Shown here: piece after piece, positions 9,738 to 17,396 of the stretch | How the letters are laid out: the number at the start of each line of letters is the position of its first letter | How positions within the stretch are numbered: position 1 is the stretch's first letter | Assembly (NCBI GenBank): GCA_016787045.1 | Contig: JAEUVA010000012.1 | Location: 1-64,000, forward strand | Origin: Chitinophagales bacterium | Lineage (GTDB): Bacteria > Bacteroidota > Bacteroidia > Chitinophagales > LD1 | Length of the DNA: 64,000 nucleotides | Reading direction: 5' to 3' | The notes under the pieces: generated by a model | The model's database searches: none | Seen by the model: the letters and a program-made list of their open reading frames with translations, nothing else | Told to the model about the DNA's origin: nothing | Program-made: the position numbers and the translations under genes

Positions 9738-10466
9738 ATGCGCAAATTCGGCCTTATCGGTAAATCACTGACCCACTCTTTCTCTAAAAAGTACTTTACC
9801 CAAAAATTTGAGCAACAGCAGCTAATTAACTGCGTGTACAAAAACTTTGAATTAGCCACTATTGAATCATTGAAAGCGTTGTTAACTGAAAATCCGAACA
9901 TAGAAGGATTAAATGTTACCATTCCGTACAAAGAAACAATTGTAAAAAGTATGGACTGGCTGAGTGCTGACGCAAAAAGTATTGGGGCTGTAAACTGTGT
10001 AAAGATTGCCAATGGTAAACTAATTGGGTTTAATACTGATGCATTGGGTTTTGAGACAGCACTGCAGCAACTGATTGGTAACCTAAAGCCGTTCTGCTTC
10101 ATATTGGGCACAGGGGGCTCTTCAAAAGCAGTAGTACATATACTTAAAAAAAACAACCTGCCATACATACTCGTATCAAGGCAATTCAAAGAGGGCCAAA
10201 CCACTTACAGTAGTATTGCGCAGCACTTAACACCCGCTAACCTGTTTATCAATACCACGCCATTGGGCATGTTTCCGGATATAAACAACTGCCCGGACAT
10301 ACCTTACCACTTACTATCCGAAAAAGATTTTCTGTTTGATTTAACATACAATCCGGCAGAATCTCTTTTTTTAAAAAAAGGGAAAGAGCAACATTGTAAA
10401 ACAATGAACGGACAGTTGATGCTTGAAGTACAGGCAGAAGAAAGCTGGAAAATTTGGAATTCATAA
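9738..10466 (+). CDS. aroE: Shikimate dehydrogenase
   Basis: Catalyses NADPH-dependent reduction of 3-dehydroshikimate to shikimate in the cytoplasmic aromatic amino acid pathway. The 242-residue frame shows the N-terminal substrate motif GKSLTHSFS (residues 8-16), NVTIPYK with the catalytic Lys65, NTDALGF with Asp101, the nucleotide-binding loop GTGGSSKAV (124-132) and the C-terminal NGQLMLEVQAEESW. The length is slightly shorter than the E. coli enzyme and typical for Bacteroidota. The start is fixed by the family's N-terminal GLIG strand. A TACTTTG sequence abuts the ATG, but I do not count it as a promoter. It is probably cotranscribed with the next gene. Confidence 0.95.
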   Translation: MRKFGLIGKSLTHSFSKKYFTQKFEQQQLINCVYKNFELATIESLKALLTENPNIEGLNVTIPYKETIVKSMDWLSADAKSIGAVNCVKIANGKLIGFNTDALGFETALQQLIGNLKPFCFILGTGGSSKAVVHILKKNNLPYILVSRQFKEGQTTYSSIAQHLTPANLFINTTPLGMFPDINNCPDIPYHLLSEKDFLFDLTYNPAESLFLKKGKEQHCKTMNGQLMLEVQAEESWKIWNS

Positions 10467-10480
10467 ATTGTATTAATAGT

Positions 10481-11221
10481 ATGAATAAAAAACTACGCAA
10501 CCACCTTATTGAGCATTACAGAGCATACATCACGAAAAGGTATGACTACGAAACGCTGAAATCAGATAAAAAATTCCCTAAAAACTTTACCAAAGATACC
10601 GTTGAAGAACTGCGCGATTTCTTTTTAGACAACCTGTACACATCTCCTAAAAAAAGAGAGGAGTTAGATGCCGCATTTCAGCAGTTGGAAACATACGTGG
10701 CACACCCTACTAAAATTTGGGGACTGATGGGCAATTTGGCATCGGCCATTTTTAAGTTTGGCATTCATTTTCCGGCTGCCATAAGAGTGGGTATGGCTGC
10801 ACTTAAAACACATACCAGCGCCCGCCATTTTGAAGCGCAACTCATGCAAGCTGCTGAAGAATCTAAAAATGAAGTGCCTCTAACAGATGAACAATTTGAA
10901 GCATGTTTAGCTGCTTTACCAACAGAGCAATTGGAGCAACTGATTGCCGAACTTGCAGAACTCTTTATGTCGCTTACCGATACTGCCATGTTAGATAAAA
11001 CGGTTGCTATTTTGAAAGATGTACTTCAAAAAATGAGGAGTAAAAAAGACATCTACGGACCTGAAGATGAAGATGCCATACAATTAGGTATTACAGTACT
11101 AGAACGGGGCGAAAAACTATTGAGCAAATACGATGAAACCACCAAAGAGCAAATTGTTGATTTTGTGGTTTACAACGAAACCAAGTTTCTAAAATATCTA
11201 CAAAAGAAGCGTAAAGAATAA
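10481..11221 (+). CDS. Conserved hypothetical helical protein
   Basis: I do not recognise this protein beyond a Bacteroidota-type hypothetical. The 246-residue product has no signal peptide or clear membrane segment, is highly charged and is predicted mostly helical, with an acidic centre (PEDEDAIQLG) and a very basic C-terminus (YLQKKRKE). A longer frame opens at 10454 inside the end of aroE; I prefer ATG 10481 (MNKKLRNHLIEHY), 14 bp after aroE stops, because the extra nine residues are translated from aroE's own end. It lies between aroE and uvrB on the same strand. Confidence 0.7.
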   Translation: MNKKLRNHLIEHYRAYITKRYDYETLKSDKKFPKNFTKDTVEELRDFFLDNLYTSPKKREELDAAFQQLETYVAHPTKIWGLMGNLASAIFKFGIHFPAAIRVGMAALKTHTSARHFEAQLMQAAEESKNEVPLTDEQFEACLAALPTEQLEQLIAELAELFMSLTDTAMLDKTVAILKDVLQKMRSKKDIYGPEDEDAIQLGITVLERGEKLLSKYDETTKEQIVDFVVYNETKFLKYLQKKRKE

Positions 11222-11227
11222 ACTTGA

Positions 11228-11261
11228 TTTTGAGTTTCATTAAAGTGCATTGCTAATTTTG
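11228..11261 (+). promoter_or_regulatory. Promoter of uvrB, apparently giving a leaderless mRNA
   Basis: TTTTG (11228-11232) is followed 21 nt later by TAATTTTG (11254-11261), a match to TTG-N-TAnnTTTG. The uvrB ATG is only six bases after the -7 element, so transcription would start at or next to the start codon. Confidence 0.5.
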
Positions 11262-11267
11262 CGGGCT

Positions 11268-13307
11268 ATGCCTTTTCAACTCACTACCCGTTTTCAACCC
11301 TCCGGTGATCAACCCGAAGCCATCAGGCAACTCACGGAGAATATTCAGCAAGGTGAAAAACATCAGGTACTTCTTGGAGTTACCGGTAGCGGCAAAACTT
11401 TTACGGTTGCCAATGTGATTCAAAACATACAGAAGCCCACTCTAATACTAACTCACAATAAAACTTTAGTAAGCCAGTTGTATGGTGAGTTCAAACAGTT
11501 TTTTCCGGAAAATGCTGTAGAATATTTTGTATCTTACTATGATTACTACCAGCCGGAAGCGTACATTGTTTCTACCAATACGTATATAGAAAAGGACCTA
11601 TCTATAAATGAAGAAATTGACAAGCTCCGCTTAAGCACTACTGCTTCTCTTCTATCAGGCCGGAGAGATGTTATTGTAGTGGCATCTGTATCGTGCATTT
11701 ATGGAATGGGGAATCCGGTAGACTACGAAAATGGCATTATTCGTATTCAAAAAAATCAAATTATATCGCGCAATGAACTACTTCATGCATTAGTAGATAG
11801 TTTGTACTCGCGTAGTGATGATGCGCTGCACAGAGGCACCTTTAGAGTAAAAGGTGATGTAGTAGAAGTGGCGTTACCCTATGTGGACTATGCCTATCGC
11901 ATTACATTTTTTGGCGATGAAATAGAGGAGATGGAAAGCTTTGAACCATCTACCGGACGCAAATTAGGCGACCTTAAAAACTTAGCCATTTTTCCGGCCA
12001 ACTTGTATGTAACCTCTAAAGACAAACTAGAGCAAGTTCTAGAACAAGTTGCTTTAGAGTTAGCCAACCAAGTTGAATACTTTAAAAGTGTAGGTAAACA
12101 TCAAGAAGCAGCGCGTATAAAAGAGCGTGTGGAGTTTGATATGGAAATGATTCGGGAGTTGGGCTACTGCTCCGGCATTGAAAATTATTCGCGCTTTTTT
12201 GATGGCCGCGCAAAAGGCACACGGCCATATTGTTTATTAGATTATTTCCCGGATGATTTTTTACTGGTGCTAGACGAAAGCCATCAAACCATTCCACAAA
12301 TTGGAGGTATGTATGGTGGCGACAGAAGCAGAAAAATGAACTTGGTAGAATATGGTTTCCGGCTACCCTCTGCACTAGATAACAGGCCGTTAAATTTTAA
12401 TGAATTTGAAGGCAAAATAAAACAAGCAATTTATGTAAGCGCTACACCCGGTGATTATGAAATGGAGAAAACCGGTGGCGAATTTGTAGAGCAAGTGGTG
12501 CGCCCAACTGGTTTGCTTGACCCACCCATTGAAGTACGCCCAAGCATTAATCAAATAGATGATTTATTAGAAGAAATAGATGAGCGGGTAAAAAAACGAG
12601 AGCGTGTTTTGGTTACTACACTTACCAAACGAATGGCAGAAGAATTGAATAAGTATTTGCAGCGCTTAGCCATAAAATGCCGCTATGTACACAGCGAGGT
12701 AGATACATTAGACCGGATTGAGATAATTCGTGATTTACGCTTGGGAAAATTTGATGTGCTGATTGGAGTAAACTTGTTGCGAGAGGGTTTAGACTTGCCC
12801 GAAGTATCACTCGTAGCCATATTGGATGCAGATAAAGAAGGATTTCTGCGCAACCGGAGAAGTTTGATACAGGTAAGCGGGCGCGCTGCACGAAATGCCA
12901 ATGGCAAAGTAATTATGTATGCCGATACCGTTACTAAAAGTATGCAGGCCACCATTGATGAAACTAACCGCAGACGCGAGAAACAGATCAAATACAACAT
13001 AGAGAACAACATCACGCCACAAACGGTGTTCAAATCGCGTGAGGAAATTTTGAAGCAGACATCGGTTTTAGATATCCGCAAAATATCGCCTGATGTATAT
13101 GCTGAAAACGAAGAAGAGCTGAGTATGGTAGCAGAACCGGTAATGCAATACATGAATGCTGAGCAATTGCACAAATCTATAGAAGCAACTCGCAAAAAAA
13201 TGCTGGAAGCCAGCCGCGAAACCGACTTTCTTACTGCTGCAAAACTGCGCGATGAAATGCAGGCCCTGCAGAAGATGCTCAAGGAGAAGTTTGGGGGTAG
13301 TGATTAG
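11268..13307 (+). CDS. uvrB: Excinuclease ABC subunit UvrB
   Basis: DNA-damage-loading helicase of nucleotide excision repair, acting with UvrA and UvrC. The 679-residue product has Walker A GVTGSGKT (37-44), the DNA-inserting beta-hairpin region with SYYDYYQPEAY, the DESH box followed by QIGGMYGGDR, helicase motif VSGRAARN, and a C-terminal UVR motif (AAKLRDEMQALQ) that contacts UvrC. A TTG at 11250 would add six residues, but ATG 11268 (MPFQLTTRFQ) fits the family N-terminus. A good promoter immediately precedes the ATG. Confidence 0.97.
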   Translation: MPFQLTTRFQPSGDQPEAIRQLTENIQQGEKHQVLLGVTGSGKTFTVANVIQNIQKPTLILTHNKTLVSQLYGEFKQFFPENAVEYFVSYYDYYQPEAYIVSTNTYIEKDLSINEEIDKLRLSTTASLLSGRRDVIVVASVSCIYGMGNPVDYENGIIRIQKNQIISRNELLHALVDSLYSRSDDALHRGTFRVKGDVVEVALPYVDYAYRITFFGDEIEEMESFEPSTGRKLGDLKNLAIFPANLYVTSKDKLEQVLEQVALELANQVEYFKSVGKHQEAARIKERVEFDMEMIRELGYCSGIENYSRFFDGRAKGTRPYCLLDYFPDDFLLVLDESHQTIPQIGGMYGGDRSRKMNLVEYGFRLPSALDNRPLNFNEFEGKIKQAIYVSATPGDYEMEKTGGEFVEQVVRPTGLLDPPIEVRPSINQIDDLLEEIDERVKKRERVLVTTLTKRMAEELNKYLQRLAIKCRYVHSEVDTLDRIEIIRDLRLGKFDVLIGVNLLREGLDLPEVSLVAILDADKEGFLRNRRSLIQVSGRAARNANGKVIMYADTVTKSMQATIDETNRRREKQIKYNIENNITPQTVFKSREEILKQTSVLDIRKISPDVYAENEEELSMVAEPVMQYMNAEQLHKSIEATRKKMLEASRETDFLTAAKLRDEMQALQKMLKEKFGGSD

Positions 13308-13366
13308 TGATACAGTCCTAACTCTGATGTACTATTAAAGTCTGCCAAAAAGAAAAATCAATCTAC

Positions 13367-13398
13367 TTTTTGAGTTGTTCTTCGCTTTTCTATTTTCG
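13367..13398 (+). promoter_or_regulatory. Promoter of tRNA-Ser
   Basis: TTTTTG (13367-13372), 18 nt, then TATTTTCG (13391-13398), five bases before the mature tRNA. The identical -7 octamer, at nearly the same distance, precedes the RNase P RNA gene in this window. Confidence 0.55.
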
Positions 13399-13403
13399 CC
13401 CCC

Positions 13404-13494
13404 GGAGAGATGGCAGAGCGGTTGATTGCAGCTGTCTTGAAAACAGCCGTCCGTGATGAGCGGACCGGGGGTTCGAATCCCTCTCTCTCCGCCA
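13404..13494 (+). tRNA. tRNA-Ser (anticodon UGA), CCA encoded
   Basis: The acceptor stem GGAGAGA pairs with TCTCTCC. The anticodon arm GCTGT-CTTGAAA-ACAGC gives anticodon TGA, which reads UCN serine codons. There is a long variable arm (CCGTCCGTGATGAGCGGACCG region) typical of class II tRNAs, and a T arm with GGTTCGAATCC. Discriminator G is followed by a genomically encoded CCA at 13492-13494. Confidence 0.97.
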
Positions 13495-13502
13495 AAAAAA
13501 TG

Positions 13503-13525
13503 TCCTGCATCTTGCAGGATTTTTT
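13503..13525 (+). terminator. Intrinsic terminator of tRNA-Ser
   Basis: TCCTGCA (13503-13509) and TGCAGGA (13513-13519) form a perfect 7-bp stem with a 3-nt loop, followed by six T. It lies eight bases after the CCA end. Confidence 0.85.
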
Positions 13526-13615
13526 GTTTGTATTCGTTGTATTCCGATTTATAAAATTGGATTACCATAATGTGCGGACAATCCGACAAATCAACCTTTT
13601 TGAAAAAAGTTACTG

Positions 13616-14848
13616 CTACACATCACGAAACTTTTTGTTTTTGGTGGCTAATAGCTTGACTTCTTTATTCAAATCGGCCTTAGGATCATTGCGCTTAATA
13701 GTTTCTGTTCCCAGATTTTGAGCCAACACTATTTTGCTCTTACCATGTTTCACTTTTAAGCTATCTATTGCTTTGTACAACTTCATTTCTTTCTCCGTAT
13801 CCTGAAACATATCGGCCTGGTAGCCGCCTTCTTCTAAACTTGAAAAACGTACACCTAACAACCGTACATCGCGACCCACCTCATAGAAGTCATTAAACAA
13901 ATACAATACTTTCTCTAGAAGTAACTTAGAGTTAGCGGTTGGTTTTATACTCAACTGCTTTGTATGTGTCTCAAAATTTTTGTAACGTATTTTGATTGCC
14001 ACACAGCCCGCCAACTTTCGCTCGTCCCGAAGCTCAAATGCTAATTTTTCTACTAAAGAAATGAACACTTTTTTCAACCATTCTTTATCTTGAGAATCTT
14101 TATGAAACGTTCGCTCACTGCTCATACTTTTAGGGTCGTGATAGGGCTGAACATTTACAGATGCTTTACCATGCGCGCGATGCCACAAATCAATACCACT
14201 TTGCCCCATCCAATGTTGTAGCGCATCTGCACTAAACTGGCGCAAATCATATATTGTTTTAACACCCTTTGTATGAAGAAATTTCTCCGTTTTTTCGCCA
14301 CAAAAAGGAATGCGACCTACCGGCAATGGGTCTAAAAACTGCTGTTCAGTTCCAAGGGGAATCATATATTGTCCATTGGGCTTTGCTTCGTTAGTGGCCA
14401 TTTTCGCCAGCATTTTATTTATTGATAATCCAAACGAAATCGGTAATCCGGTTTGAGCAATAATGGCTTGCCTGAGTTGAGTAGCCCAGTCATATACATT
14501 ATTATATTTATCCATACCGGTAAGGTCAATATAAAATTCATCTATGCTAGCTTTTTCAAAGAGCGGTGCTCTCTCCGCTATTACATCTGTTACCATTTTT
14601 GAATACTTGCTATACTCGCTCATGTGGCCTTGCATATAAACCCCATTGGGACACAACTGCCTTGCTTTTTTAAAACTCATTGCGCTACGCACTCCCATAC
14701 TTCTTGCTTCGTAACTACAGGAGGAAACCACACCTCTGTCTCCTACTCCACCCACAATTACCGGTTTGCCATTAAGAGAAGGATCCAATAGCCGCTCTAC
14801 CGATACAAAAAATGAATCTAAATCCATGTGGAGAATATACGGCTGCAT
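13616..14848 (-). CDS. dinB: DNA polymerase IV (Y-family translesion polymerase)
   Basis: Error-prone lesion-bypass polymerase. The 410-residue product begins MQPYILHMDLDSFF with metal ligands Asp9 and Asp103-Glu104 (SIDEFYIDLTG), and has the fingers motif SYEARSMGVRSAMS (45-58), the helix-hairpin-helix region around residues 175-205, and a little-finger domain. The C-terminus is Lys-rich without an obvious QLxLF clamp motif. It is divergent from the alkylguanine methyltransferase gene with 55 bp between the ATGs, so shared damage-responsive regulation is possible, but no operator is evident. Confidence 0.95.
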   Translation of the reverse strand: MQPYILHMDLDSFFVSVERLLDPSLNGKPVIVGGVGDRGVVSSCSYEARSMGVRSAMSFKKARQLCPNGVYMQGHMSEYSKYSKMVTDVIAERAPLFEKASIDEFYIDLTGMDKYNNVYDWATQLRQAIIAQTGLPISFGLSINKMLAKMATNEAKPNGQYMIPLGTEQQFLDPLPVGRIPFCGEKTEKFLHTKGVKTIYDLRQFSADALQHWMGQSGIDLWHRAHGKASVNVQPYHDPKSMSSERTFHKDSQDKEWLKKVFISLVEKLAFELRDERKLAGCVAIKIRYKNFETHTKQLSIKPTANSKLLLEKVLYLFNDFYEVGRDVRLLGVRFSSLEEGGYQADMFQDTEKEMKLYKAIDSLKVKHGKSKIVLAQNLGTETIKRNDPKADLNKEVKLLATKNKKFRDV

Positions 14849-14903
14849 GATTAGCTATATTAGAAAATGTGCCCTACATTAGAATATACTTCTACTAAAT
14901 GAT

Positions 14904-15395
14904 ATGAACCAGATATACCAATCGTTTTTATCCAATGAATTTGGAACGTTACAAATATGCGGTAACCAAAACAGTATCACTGCTGTAAAATTCGTAGATA
15001 CGGAAGTTGCTGTAACCGCTTTTGAAAATGAGATTACAATTCAATGCAAGCAAGAGTTGCAAGAATATTTTGATGGGAAGCGACAAGTCTTTTCTGTGCC
15101 TTTACAGTTACAGGGCACTCCATTTCAAAACAGAGTATGGGAAACGTTAACGTCTATAAACTACGGAGAAACTATCACCTATCTCGCCTTGGCAAAACGG
15201 CTGGGCAATGTAAAATCTATTCGTGCCGCTGCTTCAGCAAATAGTAAAAATCCTATTTCAATCATTGTACCATGCCATAGAGTTATAGGCAGTGGTGGTA
15301 AGTTAGTAGGTTATGCCGGTGGACTATGGCGAAAACAGAAACTCTTAGCTCTTGAACAAGAAACTTCTGGTAGTTACCGTACTATTTTTAATTGA
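14904..15395 (+). CDS. ogt: Methylated-DNA-[protein]-cysteine S-methyltransferase
   Basis: Suicide repair enzyme that moves O6-alkyl groups from guanine to an internal Cys. The 163-residue product contains the active-site motif IVPCHRVIGSGG (Cys124), the helix-turn-helix recognition region RAAASANSKNP (107-117) and the C-terminal VGYAGGLWRKQKLLALE. It lacks an N-terminal Ada-type domain, so it is the Ogt/MGMT-only form. The last 8 bp overlap the end of the convergent gene. Confidence 0.95.
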   Translation: MNQIYQSFLSNEFGTLQICGNQNSITAVKFVDTEVAVTAFENEITIQCKQELQEYFDGKRQVFSVPLQLQGTPFQNRVWETLTSINYGETITYLALAKRLGNVKSIRAAASANSKNPISIIVPCHRVIGSGGKLVGYAGGLWRKQKLLALEQETSGSYRTIFN

Positions 15396-17217
15396 GTTGA
15401 TACTCGCTATCAACTTGATTTAGCTGATTGATTTCTCCATTTACTGATCTAATAAATGCCTCTATAATTTCTGCTGTGCGATCCGGTTGCACCATGTGAT
15501 ACAGGTGTTCTCTAAACAAATCAGTCTCGTGCTCATTGGTTACATCTATCACTTGAACGCCTTCTGCCTCATAAATGCGAGGAACATATTTTGCTACTCC
15601 ATCGCGGTTACTCTTCAATATTAAGACTGGTATATTTTGCTTTGCAAAATTTTGCAATCCGTATTGCCCATCAAACATCATACTTTGTTCTAAAGCAGAA
15701 TGCGTTTGAATAGCAAAAATTTTTGCCGGTAATCGGTTTAGCGCGTTCTCAATAGGTATTCTGTTGAGATGAGGCAGGGAATCCATGTTTGTCATTAAAT
15801 ACAGGATGCGTGATTTAGCTGCTGACCAGATTTTATCTCGCACATTACTTTCCTTTTTGATTAACCAATCGCTAAGTTGAATACCACGCTTCCGTACGCC
15901 TGATTTAGAGTCCAACGGAATGACAGCCCGCACTGTACTTAACATGGTTTTTATTCCCAACCCATTGAGTAACGACATTGATGGCAAAATAACGTTATCT
16001 AAAAAACCAAGTACTGCGTGTTTGGTTTCTTCTCCAAAAAAAGGGTTTGCACCTATCCTGCCTTTCAGGTAGTTTTTAACTGCCGGATACTTGTTTAGCT
16101 CCCTATCAATCATCATCAGGTAAACATTTCCCATGGAGTGATCGTAGATGTAAACATCATGCCCTCGTGAACCAAAGTAATCTACCACAGCATTAATATT
16201 TTTGCATACATGATGCGAATATTTTTCGGGCGGCATACTGCTGGGTATGGAGCCATAGTGCATGGCAGCTGCAATGTATAAGTGTGATGGCATAATGGCC
16301 AACATACCATCAAAAGAATTGAGCCCAAGAAACCCATGTATAAAAATTATCACGGGAAGTTTCTCTTTTGCGTTTTCGTTGTAGAAGTTAGCTGTATCCA
16401 CTTTAATCACACTATCGCCATAGCTGGTTTGGCGCACAATCTCAATTTGCGGCCAAGTTAGTGCATGATCATCCACAAACACAGTTAAGCGTTTATGTAC
16501 ATTGGGCAAGTAGCGTAAAAAACCGGGGCTTTCGTTCTGCTTGGCATTGGTAGCATATAACCATGCCAATGGCCTTCGCTTGTCAGACTTAGTAGCCAAA
16601 AATGCAATGCGTTTTGACTTTAACAAAAAGTGCGGAGTGCCTGTAATTTCTTTTTCTCTACGATTGGTAACCACCACAGCAATATCTGTACTTTCAAATG
16701 CTTTGGAGTTTCGCTCAATAGCAGCTACACGCCCTGTGGGGTCACATGCCAAAAAAACGTAATCAAAACCGTTTTTCTTGTGTTCTTTTAAATAGGCAGA
16801 TACTGATCTATTAAAATCTGCCGCATAAGTTTCTAAACTTTCGCGATTAAAGTTGTATCCAATTACTTGCTCTCGCTTGATTAGTCCTTTGCGAAAAAGC
16901 TTTTTGATAAACTCGCGTGCATCAACTACACCTTCTTCTAATTTTCGTTGCCGGTACAACGGAGAGTTGACAAACGTGTAAAGTATATTTTGCGGATTCT
17001 TTAACTCTGCATAATTTTCTAATATATATTGATACGCCCCTGCCGGTGATTTGCCATGCGAAAGGCCAACCAGAAACACTCCTCCCTTTTCTAACAACCT
17101 GTTGGCGTGCTTGATAAAATCTTTACCTACTGCACTATTAAAATCCGCAGGGTTATGGTAATACTTAGTCTCCGGCACGTTGGGCGTAATGGTGCCGTAC
17201 TCATTTTTTTCGTCCAT
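15388..17217 (-). CDS. Fusion: 6-phosphogluconolactonase/NagB-like domain plus alpha/beta hydrolase
   Basis: The 609-residue product joins two folds. Residues about 20-230 resemble the glucosamine-6-phosphate isomerase/6-phosphogluconolactonase fold: FLVGLSHGKSPAGAY (48-62) matches the phosphate loop, FDYVFLACDPTGRVA (151-165) matches the GxGxDGHxA region, and LLKSKRIAFLATKSDK matches the late strand. Several usual catalytic residues are absent (no NLDEY; DPTGR replaces the DGH motif), so the domain may bind rather than turn over substrate. Residues about 285-600 form an alpha/beta hydrolase with oxyanion motif HGFLG (294-298), nucleophile elbow DHSMG (Ser361) and a late His near HEHLY-type residues. 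There is no signal peptide, so it is probably cytosolic. The substrate is unknown. Confidence 0.7.
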   Translation of the reverse strand: MDEKNEYGTITPNVPETKYYHNPADFNSAVGKDFIKHANRLLEKGGVFLVGLSHGKSPAGAYQYILENYAELKNPQNILYTFVNSPLYRQRKLEEGVVDAREFIKKLFRKGLIKREQVIGYNFNRESLETYAADFNRSVSAYLKEHKKNGFDYVFLACDPTGRVAAIERNSKAFESTDIAVVVTNRREKEITGTPHFLLKSKRIAFLATKSDKRRPLAWLYATNAKQNESPGFLRYLPNVHKRLTVFVDDHALTWPQIEIVRQTSYGDSVIKVDTANFYNENAKEKLPVIIFIHGFLGLNSFDGMLAIMPSHLYIAAAMHYGSIPSSMPPEKYSHHVCKNINAVVDYFGSRGHDVYIYDHSMGNVYLMMIDRELNKYPAVKNYLKGRIGANPFFGEETKHAVLGFLDNVILPSMSLLNGLGIKTMLSTVRAVIPLDSKSGVRKRGIQLSDWLIKKESNVRDKIWSAAKSRILYLMTNMDSLPHLNRIPIENALNRLPAKIFAIQTHSALEQSMMFDGQYGLQNFAKQNIPVLILKSNRDGVAKYVPRIYEAEGVQVIDVTNEHETDLFREHLYHMVQPDRTAEIIEAFIRSVNGEINQLNQVDSEYQLN

Positions 17218-17396
17218 GTGAATTGGTGCTGCTTATGCAACAACTATATGCAGCGGCTATATTGAACAAAAAATACGGATTGCAAAAACATTGCTAATCG
17301 CGTACCATCCACCTTCAGCCAGTATAAATGGGTTAACCTCAAAAAACTATTGTCGTTATTGATATATATTTACGCTTTGATTGCAAAAGTACTGGT

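Noticed and set aside
9659-10204. 181-codon minus-strand ORF opposite aroE
   Set aside because: It is antisense to a well-supported shikimate dehydrogenase and shows no family motifs.
12683-13282. 199-codon minus-strand ORF opposite uvrB
   Set aside because: Shadow of uvrB; Ser/Arg-rich sequence with no recognisable domain.
13335-13589. 84-codon minus-strand ORF with GGERGIRTPGP
   Set aside because: It is antisense to tRNA-Ser and its terminator; this kind of peptide is a known false translation of tRNA-Ser complements.
13616-15395. SOS (LexA) box between dinB and ogt
   Set aside because: I found no convincing palindromic operator in the 55-bp divergent gap.
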